A program made the translations under genes and the position numbers. A stretch of 64,000 nt of DNA, taken from assembly GCF_000224065.1 (NCBI RefSeq), contig NZ_AFWT01000012.1, positions 62,001 through 126,000 of the forward strand. Reading direction: 5' to 3'. The stretch is from Thiorhodococcus drewsii AZ1 (GTDB taxonomy: Bacteria > Pseudomonadota > Gammaproteobacteria > Chromatiales > Chromatiaceae). Position 1 is the first letter of the stretch. Every line of letters begins with the position of its first letter. The notes under the pieces are model-generated. The model searched no databases and was not told where the DNA came from. It saw only the letters and a list, made by a program, of their open reading frames with translations. This document shows, piece after piece, positions 9,193 to 18,762 of the stretch.

Positions 9193-11753
9193 CGGACGAA
9201 ACTCGCCACCCTTTCGCTGGCCCGCTCGCCAATCTGTCCATCGGACCCCGGATAGGGCTCGGCTTCGGTTTGGTCGTAATCGCATTGATCGCCGTCACGC
9301 TCATCGACCACATGCGATTAGAGCACTCGAACGAACAATTCCGACGCTCCGAATGGCTGACCTCCCAAACCGACAAGATTCTCGATATCGAGCTGCGCAT
9401 GACGGATCTACAACGACGGGTCCTCGCCTTCACCTACTCGGGCTATTCGGGGATCGTGATCCGGGTACGGAGCCTGGTGATCGAACTGCGCCAACGGATG
9501 GAAGAGGTCAACAACACCCTAGACAATCCAAAGCAGCGTCAGCTCCTGACGCGCATGCTTGAGCTCTTCGAACTCTATGCGCACAATTTCGAGCGTGCGG
9601 TCGAGGAGCGCAAACGGCATGATCGCTGGACCGACGAAGGACTCACTCCGCTGAACGCGCGGGCCGTCACCCTGATCCAAAGACTCCGAGAGACACCGAC
9701 ACGCGGAGATCCGGCGATCGGCACCGTGCTATCGGTCGGGCTGGAGGAACTGCTGCTCGCCCACCAGGATGCACTCGCCTTCCAGAAAAGCCCCGACTCG
9801 TTGTTGATGCAATCGGCGCTCGCCCACCTGAACGCCTTCGAGGCCCACCTGAAGCAGATTGCGCAGATCCTCCGGGATTCGGGGCAAACCCAATCGATCG
9901 AGGAACTGAGCAGTCTCGGGGAGCAATATCGCACCGCCTTCTTCGGCATGGTGCGATCGACGCGCGCCTACCTCTTCCTCATCTATGTCGTCATGGCCGG
10001 AGAGGCCGCCGAGCTCGACCGACTGGCCGACACCCTAAAGGACCTGACGCTGGCCCAAAAGTCGGAGCTGCGTCGCAAGACGGACCAGGATATCCGCACG
10101 GCCCGCAACATCACCCTCGGTCTCTCCGGATTGACCATTCTGCTGACCGCCGTGCTCTCCTGGCGTATTGCCCGAGGAATCACGCGGCCACTGATCCTCA
10201 TGAGCGATACCCTCACCCGACTCTCCGAGGGGCAGATGGATGCCGAGATTCCCTATGGCGATCGTACCGATGAGATCGGCGCCATGGCCAAGGCCGCCAA
10301 CATCTTTCGCGAGGAGGTCGGCAAGAAACAGCGCGCCGAGGCCGCCAACCGCGCGAAAAGCCTCTTCCTCGCCCATATGTCCCACGAGCTGCGAACGCCC
10401 CTGAACGCCATCCTGGGCTTCTCGGAACTCATCGCCCACATGCCGAGTACCCCGAACGAGCAACTCGATTATCTGCGCACCATCAATCGCAGCGGCAGCC
10501 ATCTACTCGACATGATCAACGACATACTGGATATGTCCAAGATCGAAGCGGGACAGTTCGAAACCCAGGTCACCCGAGTCGACCTCTGGCAATTGCTGGA
10601 CGACGTGACCTCCATGTTCGCCCTGAAGGCCGATCAGAAAGGACTCGACTTTCGGCTCGAGCGCGCAGCCGAAGTCCCAAGGGTGATTCAAACCGATGCC
10701 GCAAAGCTGCGACAGATCCTGATCAATCTTCTGGGAAACGCAATCAAGTTCACCGATCACGGCCAAGTTCGGGCAACAATCGCTGTCGAGCACTCGGAAT
10801 CGGGTCCTCCGACGCTGCTCTGCGAGATCGAGGACAGCGGCAGCGGCATCCCTCCCGATCGGCTCGCGTCCATTTTCGAACCCTTCGTGCAGATCGATAC
10901 CAGCGAGCGAGAGGGAACCGGACTCGGACTCGCCATCAGCAACCGATTCGCCACCCTGCTTGGCGGGAGCATCAAGGTCGAAAGCGCCGTCGGTAAAGGC
11001 TCCCGCTTCTCTTTACAGCTACCGCTCGACATCGCCAAGCAGGCCCCCCTCTCGACCCAGGCCGAATTTCTTCCCATGGCGCAGCCCGAACCGAATCAGC
11101 CCGCGTACCGCATCCTCAATGTCGAGGACAACGCCAACAACCGATTGCTTTTGGAGACACTGCTGAAGACCACGGGTCTCGATCTGCGAACGGCCACCAA
11201 TGGCGCCGAGGGTGTCGAGGCATTCAGGCAATGGCATCCCGATCTGGTGCTGATGGATATCCGCATGCCGGTCATGGATGGGCTGGAGGCAACCCGCCGC
11301 ATCCGCGCACTGCCTGGAGGAAAAACATGCAGGATCGTTGCGATCACCGCGAGTTCCCTAAGCGCCGAGCGAGAACAGATCCTGTCCGCCGACTTCGACG
11401 GCTTTATGAGCAAGCCCTACCGCAACCGCGACGTCCAATCGCTACTTGAACAGCACCTGGACTTGAAGTTCAAGAAGCAGGACAACAACTCGGAAAAATG
11501 CAACGCACAATCAGGATCGCCCCTAACCCTGCCGAAGGACCTACACTCACTGTTGACTGAGCCACTGATTCTCGGTGATGCGAAACGTATCGAGGCTGCT
11601 CTCGGCAACATCGAACCGAACTACCCGGCCGTTGCCGCCATGCTCCGAGAATGGGCCGCCGACTACCAATATCAAAGGATTCTGAGCTGGCTCGACGATG
11701 ACAACGATTCTGGAAGAACCCACAACGGCGGCCACCATCCTGATCGTGGATGA
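9189..11753 (+). CDS. Hybrid sensor histidine kinase
   Basis: 854 residues. The order is a transmembrane helix (about 22-41), a helical periplasmic sensor of some 260 residues, a second helix (307-326), HAMP (about 328-380), HisKA with phospho-acceptor H399 (HMSHELRTP), HATPase with N517 (LLGNAIKF), a DSGSGIP G1 box and GTGLGLAI G2 box, then a receiver with D690 (LVLMDIRMP). A tail of about 90 residues ends the protein. The periplasmic part probably contacts the upstream binding protein. The kinase likely signals to the overlapping REC-GGDEF gene. Confidence 0.92.
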   Translation: MTDETRHPFAGPLANLSIGPRIGLGFGLVVIALIAVTLIDHMRLEHSNEQFRRSEWLTSQTDKILDIELRMTDLQRRVLAFTYSGYSGIVIRVRSLVIELRQRMEEVNNTLDNPKQRQLLTRMLELFELYAHNFERAVEERKRHDRWTDEGLTPLNARAVTLIQRLRETPTRGDPAIGTVLSVGLEELLLAHQDALAFQKSPDSLLMQSALAHLNAFEAHLKQIAQILRDSGQTQSIEELSSLGEQYRTAFFGMVRSTRAYLFLIYVVMAGEAAELDRLADTLKDLTLAQKSELRRKTDQDIRTARNITLGLSGLTILLTAVLSWRIARGITRPLILMSDTLTRLSEGQMDAEIPYGDRTDEIGAMAKAANIFREEVGKKQRAEAANRAKSLFLAHMSHELRTPLNAILGFSELIAHMPSTPNEQLDYLRTINRSGSHLLDMINDILDMSKIEAGQFETQVTRVDLWQLLDDVTSMFALKADQKGLDFRLERAAEVPRVIQTDAAKLRQILINLLGNAIKFTDHGQVRATIAVEHSESGPPTLLCEIEDSGSGIPPDRLASIFEPFVQIDTSEREGTGLGLAISNRFATLLGGSIKVESAVGKGSRFSLQLPLDIAKQAPLSTQAEFLPMAQPEPNQPAYRILNVEDNANNRLLLETLLKTTGLDLRTATNGAEGVEAFRQWHPDLVLMDIRMPVMDGLEATRRIRALPGGKTCRIVAITASSLSAEREQILSADFDGFMSKPYRNRDVQSLLEQHLDLKFKKQDNNSEKCNAQSGSPLTLPKDLHSLLTEPLILGDAKRIEAALGNIEPNYPAVAAMLREWAADYQYQRILSWLDDDNDSGRTHNGGHHPDRG

Positions 11754-12624
11754 CGCACCGGAAAACCTCAACCTGCTCGGCCGCATCCTCGAAGGTGCCG
11801 ATTATCGGGTTCGCCGCCAGCCGACCGGTCGAATGGGCCTTACCTCCGCCGTCACCTCCCCACCCGATCTCATCCTGCTCGACATCCGGCTGCCAGACAT
11901 TGACGGCTTCGAAATCTGCGATCGACTCAAGCAGAATCCTGACACCAAGGATATCCCGATCATTTTCATCAGCGCACTGAATGACGCAGGAGACAAGGTC
12001 CGAGCCTTCTCGTCCGGTGCGGTGGACTATGTCACCAAACCCTTTCAGGCCGCTGAGGTCCTGGCGCGGGTCGCTATCCACCTGCGCCACAACGCCTTTC
12101 GACAGCAGCTCGAAATGAAAAACCGCGAGCTCGAACGGCTCGCCACCACCGATCCCCTCACCGGAATCCTGAATCGCCGCAGCTTCACCAGCTACGCGGA
12201 GCACTACCGTGCACGCGCCGACCGCTACCATCAGTCCGGCTTCGGCGTGATCCTGCTGGACATTGATAAATTCAAACGGATCAACGATGCATTCGGCCAC
12301 GACATCGGCGACCGCGTTCTGGTCGAGGTGACCGAGCGCATCCGGCACGGGCTTCGCGAGGTCGACCTCTTCGCCCGCTGGGGCGGGGAAGAATTCATCA
12401 TTCTATCGCCCGAGACGCCCCAAGAAGGCGCCATCCATTTGGCCGACCGTTTGCGTCGATCGATCGCGGGGGAGGAGATCGCACCAGCCGGCCAGGTCAC
12501 CGCAAGTTTCGGGGTGGCCATCAGTCACGGAGGAGAGGATTTGGATGGTCTGATCCGCCGCGCGGACTTTGCCTTACTCGACGCCAAGGAGGCCGGACGC
12601 AATCAGGTTCAGAGCAGGGAATAG
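11698..12624 (+). CDS. Response regulator with GGDEF diguanylate cyclase domain
   Basis: 308 residues: receiver domain (about 12-130, phospho-acceptor D62 in LLDIRLPD) followed by a GGDEF domain (about 150-305). The active-site motif is intact (GGEEF, 229-233). An inhibitory site R220-E-V-D223 lies exactly five residues upstream, so product inhibition by c-di-GMP is expected. The start overlaps the kinase gene by 56 bases, which implies co-translation. It is the probable output of the binding protein/kinase pair, converting a periplasmic ligand signal to c-di-GMP. Confidence 0.92.
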   Translation: MTTILEEPTTAATILIVDDAPENLNLLGRILEGADYRVRRQPTGRMGLTSAVTSPPDLILLDIRLPDIDGFEICDRLKQNPDTKDIPIIFISALNDAGDKVRAFSSGAVDYVTKPFQAAEVLARVAIHLRHNAFRQQLEMKNRELERLATTDPLTGILNRRSFTSYAEHYRARADRYHQSGFGVILLDIDKFKRINDAFGHDIGDRVLVEVTERIRHGLREVDLFARWGGEEFIILSPETPQEGAIHLADRLRRSIAGEEIAPAGQVTASFGVAISHGGEDLDGLIRRADFALLDAKEAGRNQVQSRE

Positions 12625-12746
12625 CGCAAGATGCCCAGTACATTAGGCGATCGGCTGGATCGCCACCCGAATGCTGAAAGCTTCGTAGACCGAGCGTCTG
12701 CTTCACGCAAGACGCGACCGAGGCAGGCACCAACCACCAAGACCGA

Positions 12747-13355
12747 TCATGCCGGGTCTTCGGTATCCTTCGATTTGCGCTGAGGCAAGACGGTTCTGGC
12801 CGGCTCAGCATCGAGCGTCTTGAATACGCGATCTTCCGCAGCAAGCCGTTTGGAGTTGATGACCTTTTCCTGACGCGTCCGCACCGCATAGCCGAGCGCG
12901 GCGCCACCCGCCGCCGTTAGGGTCACCAGGCCAAGCGTCATGAATTGGGCCATCATCATGGCTACCCCAACACCAACGGCACCGCCCACCACGACCCCGG
13001 TCTTGAGACTCATGCCCACCGAGCTGCGCTTGCGCGCCTTCGAGGCCGCCCGCTCACTGGTCAGGCTCGCCTTCGCCCGCTGCTGCTCGGCCTTGACCCG
13101 GATCTTTTCGCGCTCCTTGGAGAAGCGCTCGCTCGCGCGTGATACGGCTCGGTTACGATCGGCGTAGACGATGGTATTGAACCAAAGCGCCACCACGAAT
13201 CCGATCGCCGCCGCGATCAGGGTGAACAATGGCCACGTCGTCTTCCAGTCCGTATTGAGGGCGGTATAGACGAGGAGCACAGTCAGGCCCTGCAACAAAA
13301 AGATCCCGCTGAGAAAACGAATCAGACTGCCGATACCAAATGGAATGATGTTCAT
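12747..13355 (-). CDS. Membrane protein with charged coiled-coil, unknown function
   Basis: A 202-residue protein not assigned to a family. Two hydrophobic helices lie near the N terminus (about 8-28 and 38-62). A strongly charged Arg/Lys/Ala-rich stretch (about 65-110) follows, probably coiled coil. Then comes a glycine/alanine-rich hydrophobic stretch (about 113-150) that could form one or two more helices. The tail is hydrophilic. I chose MNIIPFG at 13355. It lies 20 bases downstream of the lipoprotein-like gene 13376-14749 and is probably in the same operon. Confidence 0.6.
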   Translation of the reverse strand: MNIIPFGIGSLIRFLSGIFLLQGLTVLLVYTALNTDWKTTWPLFTLIAAAIGFVVALWFNTIVYADRNRAVSRASERFSKEREKIRVKAEQQRAKASLTSERAASKARKRSSVGMSLKTGVVVGGAVGVGVAMMMAQFMTLGLVTLTAAGGAALGYAVRTRQEKVINSKRLAAEDRVFKTLDAEPARTVLPQRKSKDTEDPA

Positions 13356-13375
13356 GACTAGGTTGGACCGCCTCC

Positions 13376-14749
13376 TCAGGCCTTGTGTCGCTCGATCGAA
13401 TGGAAGAGGGTGCAGGCAACGCGTCCGGCCCGAAGCGGATCCGGCGCACCAGCGAAATGACCCAGCATGATAATCCAACGCTCCCCTGGCGTCGGCTTGT
13501 CGTCATCCTTGGCGTCCGTCTTGATCGGCAGACGCAACAGACGCTCCCGAATCAAGGCCAGACTCTTGGCGCTACCACTGAACTCAATCGGAATGGGACG
13601 ATCATAGGCATCCACGACGGCGTAGAGATACTCGGGCCCGACTCCCGAGAGATCGGCGACCAACCTCGGGGCACGGGGAGACGAGGGAAGCAAACCGGGC
13701 TCCAGCGTGGCGACCAGGAAGGGCCCGCTCTCCGTATCGAGACGCGCGGCCAAGGTCTTCTGGCCATCGCGGCGCAATTCACGGCGCAGTTGGCCACGCA
13801 TAAAATCGGACAGCTCGGGGGAAATCAGATCGACCAGATCTGGACCGTCGCTCCTTGGATCGACGGGAACCAGGAAGGCATGGGACTCGGCACTCGGGAC
13901 GTCGAGTTCTTCCGGAGTCGTCGCCACATAGGTCTCGATCACCCGAAAGAGTTCGCGATAACGGGCGGCGTCCACGCCAGTCAACTGCGAAAACCCCTTA
14001 CCGACAAGTACGAAGGTATAGATGCCGTACCCCGGCACAGCCTCTTCGAACAGCCGATTGAGCGCGACAGAGGCGTCCAATCTCCGCCCTTCACCGGTCG
14101 AGGGAAAATAGAACATCCCGTAGGCCGGTAGCCCACCCCCATCCAGACCCGCTTCCGCCTCGACCAGATTCACCTGACGCTCGCGACCGGCGGCCAATGC
14201 GCGCTCGACCTGGCGCCTGGCCGGCATCCCCAAGACGGAAACGGCGCGCTGAGCAATCGCATCCCGACTGTCCGCTCCGCCTTGAGCGGCCATCTCCTCC
14301 AGGATCTCGGCGTCCTTTCCACAGTCCCCGAGCAAAAGTGCCTCGGTCGCCGCAGCTGGATCAACCCCGGAGAAGTAGAGATCGGCCACGAGCGAACGCA
14401 AGAAATTCCGCTCCCCACCCCGTTTGACGCAAACCTCAACGACCTCCTTGCGCAAGGCGACGGGATCCAGGCTGTAAACGAATGAGTCGGGAAGCGACAT
14501 TCCCGCGACCGAACGACCGACCTTCAAGCGCGCCTCGGAACCATCCGGCGTTTGGCGCCAATTGGGTTCGGGCGGCGCCTGCACCGAACCGTCGGCACGA
14601 TCACCCCGGTCTGCATTCGCAGCCGTTTGTAGGCTGCTACAGCCGAACAGCCATGGCAACAGACAGATGAGAGACAACCACAGCCGCCCCGAGCGGGCGA
14701 CGGCCGAGCATGATCGAAATGCAGCGTGAGGCACGAAACGCACAGTCAT
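13376..14749 (-). CDS. Putative lipoprotein, unknown function
   Basis: A roughly 457-residue protein with a signal segment and lipobox (PWLFGC), predicting a membrane-anchored periplasmic lipoprotein. The mature part begins with a low-complexity polar linker and then a soluble domain of about 380 residues. Family not recognised. The start is uncertain: the ATG at 14749 places a suitable signal peptide, but no clear ribosome-binding site supports it and in-frame starts exist upstream. It appears to form an operon with the downstream membrane protein. Confidence 0.6.
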   Translation of the reverse strand: MTVRFVPHAAFRSCSAVARSGRLWLSLICLLPWLFGCSSLQTAANADRGDRADGSVQAPPEPNWRQTPDGSEARLKVGRSVAGMSLPDSFVYSLDPVALRKEVVEVCVKRGGERNFLRSLVADLYFSGVDPAAATEALLLGDCGKDAEILEEMAAQGGADSRDAIAQRAVSVLGMPARRQVERALAAGRERQVNLVEAEAGLDGGGLPAYGMFYFPSTGEGRRLDASVALNRLFEEAVPGYGIYTFVLVGKGFSQLTGVDAARYRELFRVIETYVATTPEELDVPSAESHAFLVPVDPRSDGPDLVDLISPELSDFMRGQLRRELRRDGQKTLAARLDTESGPFLVATLEPGLLPSSPRAPRLVADLSGVGPEYLYAVVDAYDRPIPIEFSGSAKSLALIRERLLRLPIKTDAKDDDKPTPGERWIIMLGHFAGAPDPLRAGRVACTLFHSIERHKA

Positions 14750-14913
14750 CGGCAGAGGACACATCAAGATCAACACATGTCGGTGACAAAGCTTCATGAT
14801 AGCGGATTGCGGACGGGGAAGACGTCTGAAAGCTCGCCCACTCGGCGCGATCGAGCCATCCATTAACAACGTGTCATGATACATGCCGGAGTCGGCTCAG
14901 CTAGAATCGCCCC

Positions 14914-15903
14914 ATGACCACACCCAATCCGACCCCTTACGCCGACCTCACACCAGACCGCGTCCTCGACGCAGTCGAGAGCCTCGGCCTCATAACCGAC
15001 GGACGCCAGTTGGCCCTGAACAGTTACGAAAACCGGGTCTATCAGGTCGGCATCGAGGACGGCGGCCCGCTCATCGCCAAATTCTACCGCCCGGACCGCT
15101 GGACCGACGCTGCCATTCTCGAAGAGCATTCATTCACCGCAACCCTGGCCGAGCACGAGATCCCCGCCGTTGCGCCATCCGTCATCGACGGCCGAACGCT
15201 GCACCACTTCGAAGGGCACCGCTTCTCGCTGACCGAGCGTCGAGGCGGCCGCCACCCTGAGCTGGAAGATTCCAAGGTCCTGGAATGGATCGGGCGCCTC
15301 ATCGGCCGCATCCATGCCGTTGGAGCCGTCAGTCCATTCGCCCATCGACCGACCCTCGACATCGCGCGCTTCGGCACCGAGCCGCGCGATTTCCTGCTCG
15401 ACCACGACTGGATTCCGGCCGACCTGCTACCAGCTTACAGCAGCGTGGTCGATCAGGCATTGGAAGGTGTCGCCCACTGCTATGAGCGTGCCGGATCGCC
15501 CGCGCTCATCCGTCTACATGGAGACTGTCACCTCGGAAATCTGCTCTGGACCGATGCCGGCCCCCATTTCGTCGACTTCGACGACGCCCGCATGGGGCCA
15601 GCCGTTCAGGATCTCTGGATGCTCCTCTCCGGAGATCGCCAGGAGATGAGCCGCCAACTCGCCGACGTCCTGGCCGGATACGAGGACTTCTGCGAGTTCG
15701 ACCACCGTGAGCTGCACCTGATCGAGGCACTGCGAACGCTGCGACTCATCCACCACTCAGCCTGGCTGGCCCGCCGCTGGCAAGATCCGGCGTTCCCCGC
15801 CGCCTTCACCTGGTTCGGCACCCAGCACTACTGGCAGGACCAGGTTCTACAGCTCCGGGAACAGATCGCGGCCATGCAGGAAGGACCACTCTGGTCCGCC
15901 TGA
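14914..15903 (+). CDS. srkA: Stress response kinase SrkA (YihE/RdoA family)
   Basis: A 329-residue cytoplasmic Ser/Thr protein kinase of the aminoglycoside-phosphotransferase fold; in E. coli it protects against stress-induced death. The catalytic-loop motif LIRLHGDCHLGNLLW and the metal-binding FVDFDDARMGP are intact, and the family stretch SYENRVYQVG lies near the N terminus. Length matches the family (about 328). Followed after 18 bases by a YchJ-like gene, probably co-transcribed. Confidence 0.93.
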   Translation: MTTPNPTPYADLTPDRVLDAVESLGLITDGRQLALNSYENRVYQVGIEDGGPLIAKFYRPDRWTDAAILEEHSFTATLAEHEIPAVAPSVIDGRTLHHFEGHRFSLTERRGGRHPELEDSKVLEWIGRLIGRIHAVGAVSPFAHRPTLDIARFGTEPRDFLLDHDWIPADLLPAYSSVVDQALEGVAHCYERAGSPALIRLHGDCHLGNLLWTDAGPHFVDFDDARMGPAVQDLWMLLSGDRQEMSRQLADVLAGYEDFCEFDHRELHLIEALRTLRLIHHSAWLARRWQDPAFPAAFTWFGTQHYWQDQVLQLREQIAAMQEGPLWSA

Positions 15904-15921
15904 TCTACAGGAGAGACGCCG

Positions 15922-16314
15922 ATGCCAACCAACTGCCCCTGCGACTCGGGACGCCCTTACGCCGCGTGCTGCCGACCCTATATCGCTGGCGAAGCGCAGG
16001 CACCCACCGCCGAGGCCCTGATGCGCTCACGCTACAGCGCCTTTACGCGTAACGCGATCGACTATCTGCGTCATAGTTGGCATCCGGACACCTGCCCAAG
16101 CGATTTGACGCCGGATCCATCCGCGACATGGATCGGACTCAAGATCCTCGCGACCGAGGCCGACGGCCCGGACGACGAGACGGCCACGGTCGAGTTCGTC
16201 GCCCGCTACAAGATCGGCGGTCGCGCCTACCGCCTGCATGAGCGCAGCCGTTTCGTCCGATATCAGGGACGCTGGGTCTATCTCGACGGCACATTCAATC
16301 CGCCATCCCACTAA
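15922..16314 (+). CDS. YchJ/UPF0225 family SEC-C motif protein
   Basis: 130 residues. The N-terminal SEC-C zinc motif is visible as C5-x-C7 and C16-C17 (CPCDSGRPYAACC). The YchJ stretch EALMRSRYSAFTRNAIDYL and the C-terminal NTF2-like half (VEFVARYKIGG) match UPF0225. Function in the family is not established. An AGGAGAG ribosome-binding site precedes the ATG. A gap of 180 bases with nothing recognisable follows. Confidence 0.9.
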   Translation: MPTNCPCDSGRPYAACCRPYIAGEAQAPTAEALMRSRYSAFTRNAIDYLRHSWHPDTCPSDLTPDPSATWIGLKILATEADGPDDETATVEFVARYKIGGRAYRLHERSRFVRYQGRWVYLDGTFNPPSH

Positions 16315-16493
16315 TCGCCAAGCACACACCAGACCGGACGGACCGCACCAGGAGACCGCTCAGGGTTTCCACCGACCCCACCCGCACCACATCGACGCCG
16401 AAACAGCCCGGTGACGGGATGCGACGAAAGCGGTTAAAGTTATGGGCTTGGTCGAGTTCGCTTTATCCGGTCGCCACGCGAGAGGTAACGAGA

Positions 16494-16802
16494 ATGCGAG
16501 ATGACTACGGACGTCCTTTGCACGAGGAAATTACGGTGACGGGTTCCGCCCTTCTGGACAAGGTCAAGGAGCTAGTTCAACAGGGAAACGTTCGCCGCCT
16601 CATCATCCACCGCCCGAGCGGTAAGGTGCTGGTCGACATCCCGCTGACCGCAGGCGTGGGGATCGCGGGGGTGCTGACCCTCTTGACGCCCATGCTCGCC
16701 GCGATCGGCGCCATGGCCGCCCTGTTCGCCCAGTTCAGGGTACAGATCGAGCGCGACTCAGGAACTGTTTACGAGCACCGCGACGACACCAAGCGCCGCT
16801 AG
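16494..16802 (+). CDS. DUF4342 family protein
   Basis: A 102-residue protein. The segment after residue 10 (EITVTGSALLDKVKEL) and the following NVRRLIIHRPSGKVLVDIPL match the DUF4342 pattern. A hydrophobic stretch (about 55-83) suggests one membrane helix or hairpin. The ATG at 16494 has GAGG upstream. Function unknown; it stands between YchJ-like and a small unknown gene. Confidence 0.75.
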   Translation: MRDDYGRPLHEEITVTGSALLDKVKELVQQGNVRRLIIHRPSGKVLVDIPLTAGVGIAGVLTLLTPMLAAIGAMAALFAQFRVQIERDSGTVYEHRDDTKRR

Positions 16803-16857
16803 GGTCGTTGACACAGCCCTCCCCCATCAACCACCGATTTCGCAACGAGAATCCAAG

Positions 16858-17052
16858 ATGCAGCAAATCAAGAAAACCGCCGAATACACCCTGTTTCAAA
16901 AGAAGTCCGGCCGTTACGCGGTCAAGGACAAGAACAAGCAATGGATCAGCGGTGAGGCGAAGCAGCAGATCCTGGTCGACGAGAAGCTGATCACCCTGCC
17001 CGAACCCAAGGCCGCGCCAGAGCCGGAAACCGAGGCGAGCGAGGCCGAATAA
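16858..17052 (+). CDS. Small conserved-looking protein, unknown function
   Basis: A 64-residue soluble protein with a basic N-terminal half (AEYTLFQKKSGRYAVKDKNK) and an acidic Pro/Glu/Ala tail. The mixed beta-like pattern and even codon use make it look like a real gene, but I cannot name its family from sequence alone. It lies 55 bases after the DUF4342 gene and convergent to lptF. Confidence 0.6.
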   Translation: MQQIKKTAEYTLFQKKSGRYAVKDKNKQWISGEAKQQILVDEKLITLPEPKAAPEPETEASEAE

Positions 17053-17156
17053 ACCGCCTCGATTCCCGTTTTACCCCGATTGGATGGGGCGTGCTCCGAT
17101 CCGACCCGCGCACAATGCAAGCGTCGGTCGCGCCGCCTCCATCATCCCCTCTCCTA

Positions 17157-18278
17157 TCAGACCGGCTTTTCTCCCACACGCGCGGTCGATAGCCGGTGCT
17201 TCACCCGCTTGATCCAGAAGGTCTCTGGCAAGAGCCACAAATAGACGAGCGCCAGGATCAGGAACTGATACCAGAGGCTGCCAAGCCAAAGTGGCGTCGT
17301 CCCCGACTCCAGCCAACTCTCGGCCATACGCTGTAGATTGAAGAAGCAGAAGTACGCCAGGAAGGCCATCATGAGCCGTCCCGAGGTGCGCTGGCGCGGC
17401 GAGATATCCACCAGAGGAATGGCCATGACGACCAGCGTGAAGATGGCCAGCGGTGCGGCGATGCGATGCTCCAACTCAACCCGATCCCCCAGCTCGGACG
17501 AGCCGATCAACTCCCGAGTGGGCGTGGTCGAACGCTTCGAAATCGGCCGACGCCGCGTATCCGTGCCCGGAACCCGAACGAGATAGTCATCGAAATCGGC
17601 GACGAGGAACGCACCCGAACCGAGATTTCCGTCGAAGCGATGACCATGGGTCAAGGAGACCAGATGGTCTCCAGTCGCATCGTCGATGCGATGCTGACCT
17701 CCATCGCTGACGACCAACCGCGAGCGATCGCCCCGGCGATCCAGAATGAAAACGTCGCTGAGAGATTTACGCCGGTCGATTTCGCCGATGTAGAGCACGA
17801 CCTGCCCCTCTTCCTCGACATAGAAGCGTCCGGCTTGCAGCCCGGCAATCTGAGCCGCCTGCTCCTTCTGCTGAAGCCGTATCTGATGGATACCGTTGGA
17901 GGCCCAGGGATGCAAAACCAGCGAAAACCACGCGGTCAGCACGGCGACCGGAAGCGCAAGAATCAAGAGCGTCCGGTAGAGGCGTGGCGGACCGGAACCA
18001 CCGGCATTCATCGCAATCAACTCGCTATCGCGCGACAGCCGATTGAGCGCAATCAGAACGGCGAGAAAAAAGGCGGGAGGCAAAAGGCTGGGAATATCGC
18101 GGACAAGTTCAAAACGTAGATAGCTGAAGACCGCATCCACGCCCAACCCTCCGACATTCACCTGCTCCAGGATGCGCAGGAACAACATGCTGGCGACGAT
18201 GAGCACCAGCACCGAGATGATGGAAAGAAAGACCTTCGTCACCTCGCGAAGGACATATCGATCAAGGATTCCGAGCAT
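17157..18278 (-). CDS. lptF: LPS export ABC transporter permease LptF
   Basis: A 373-residue inner-membrane permease of the LptB2FG complex that extracts lipopolysaccharide for transfer to LptC/A/D. Six predicted helices flank a periplasmic beta-jellyroll region (about 140-255). The N-terminal LDRYVLREVTKVFL and the ELIAMNAGG motif are typical of LptF. The ATG at 18278 is preferred to a GTG at 18290. The usual neighbours lptG and pepA are not beside it in this window, so LptG must be encoded elsewhere. Confidence 0.88.
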   Translation of the reverse strand: MLGILDRYVLREVTKVFLSIISVLVLIVASMLFLRILEQVNVGGLGVDAVFSYLRFELVRDIPSLLPPAFFLAVLIALNRLSRDSELIAMNAGGSGPPRLYRTLLILALPVAVLTAWFSLVLHPWASNGIHQIRLQQKEQAAQIAGLQAGRFYVEEEGQVVLYIGEIDRRKSLSDVFILDRRGDRSRLVVSDGGQHRIDDATGDHLVSLTHGHRFDGNLGSGAFLVADFDDYLVRVPGTDTRRRPISKRSTTPTRELIGSSELGDRVELEHRIAAPLAIFTLVVMAIPLVDISPRQRTSGRLMMAFLAYFCFFNLQRMAESWLESGTTPLWLGSLWYQFLILALVYLWLLPETFWIKRVKHRLSTARVGEKPV

Positions 18279-18461
18279 GTTCCGCACCACCTGCCGTCAA
18301 TAGCCAATTGTGTCACGTGTAAGAGGCGACTGACCATTGCCATGGGTAAGGTGCGAACAGCGGCCGACCACCGTCATGCCATCGCCATCAAACGCTCATC
18401 CCAAGATCATCGAGCAGGCACATACTTAGGATTCGAACCTACAAGCAAAGGTCCGAACAGC

Positions 18462-18701
18462 ATGGAAAAATTCGCCGATGTGCTCGATATGGCCCAAGCC
18501 CACACGGAGCGCGAGATCGAACTGAGAGTCAACGCCATCCAACGTCACGCCAACAGCGGATTCGGCCGAGAATCCTGCATCCTGTGCGGAGAACCGATCC
18601 CCGAAAGCCGCCGCCGGCACGTCCCCAACGCCCAACGCTGCGCGTCCTGCCAAGAGGCACTCGAACGCGATCAGACACCAATCAGACGATCCGCCGCCTG
18701 A
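18462..18701 (+). CDS. DksA/TraR-type C4 zinc-finger protein
   Basis: A 79-residue protein with a short N-terminal coiled coil and a C-terminal zinc finger formed by C39-x2-C42 (CILCG) and C60-x2-C63 (CASC). The length is closer to TraR than to full DksA, so it may bind in the RNA polymerase secondary channel. The acidic tip residues of DksA are not obvious. Start chosen at 18462; the frame extends upstream but without a good site. Divergent from lptF. Confidence 0.85.
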   Translation: MEKFADVLDMAQAHTEREIELRVNAIQRHANSGFGRESCILCGEPIPESRRRHVPNAQRCASCQEALERDQTPIRRSAA

Positions 18702-18762
18702 CGCGCCGCGCTCCGATCGATCGAACGAGTCAGCGAAGCCAGACTTCGCTGCCTCCCCGAAT

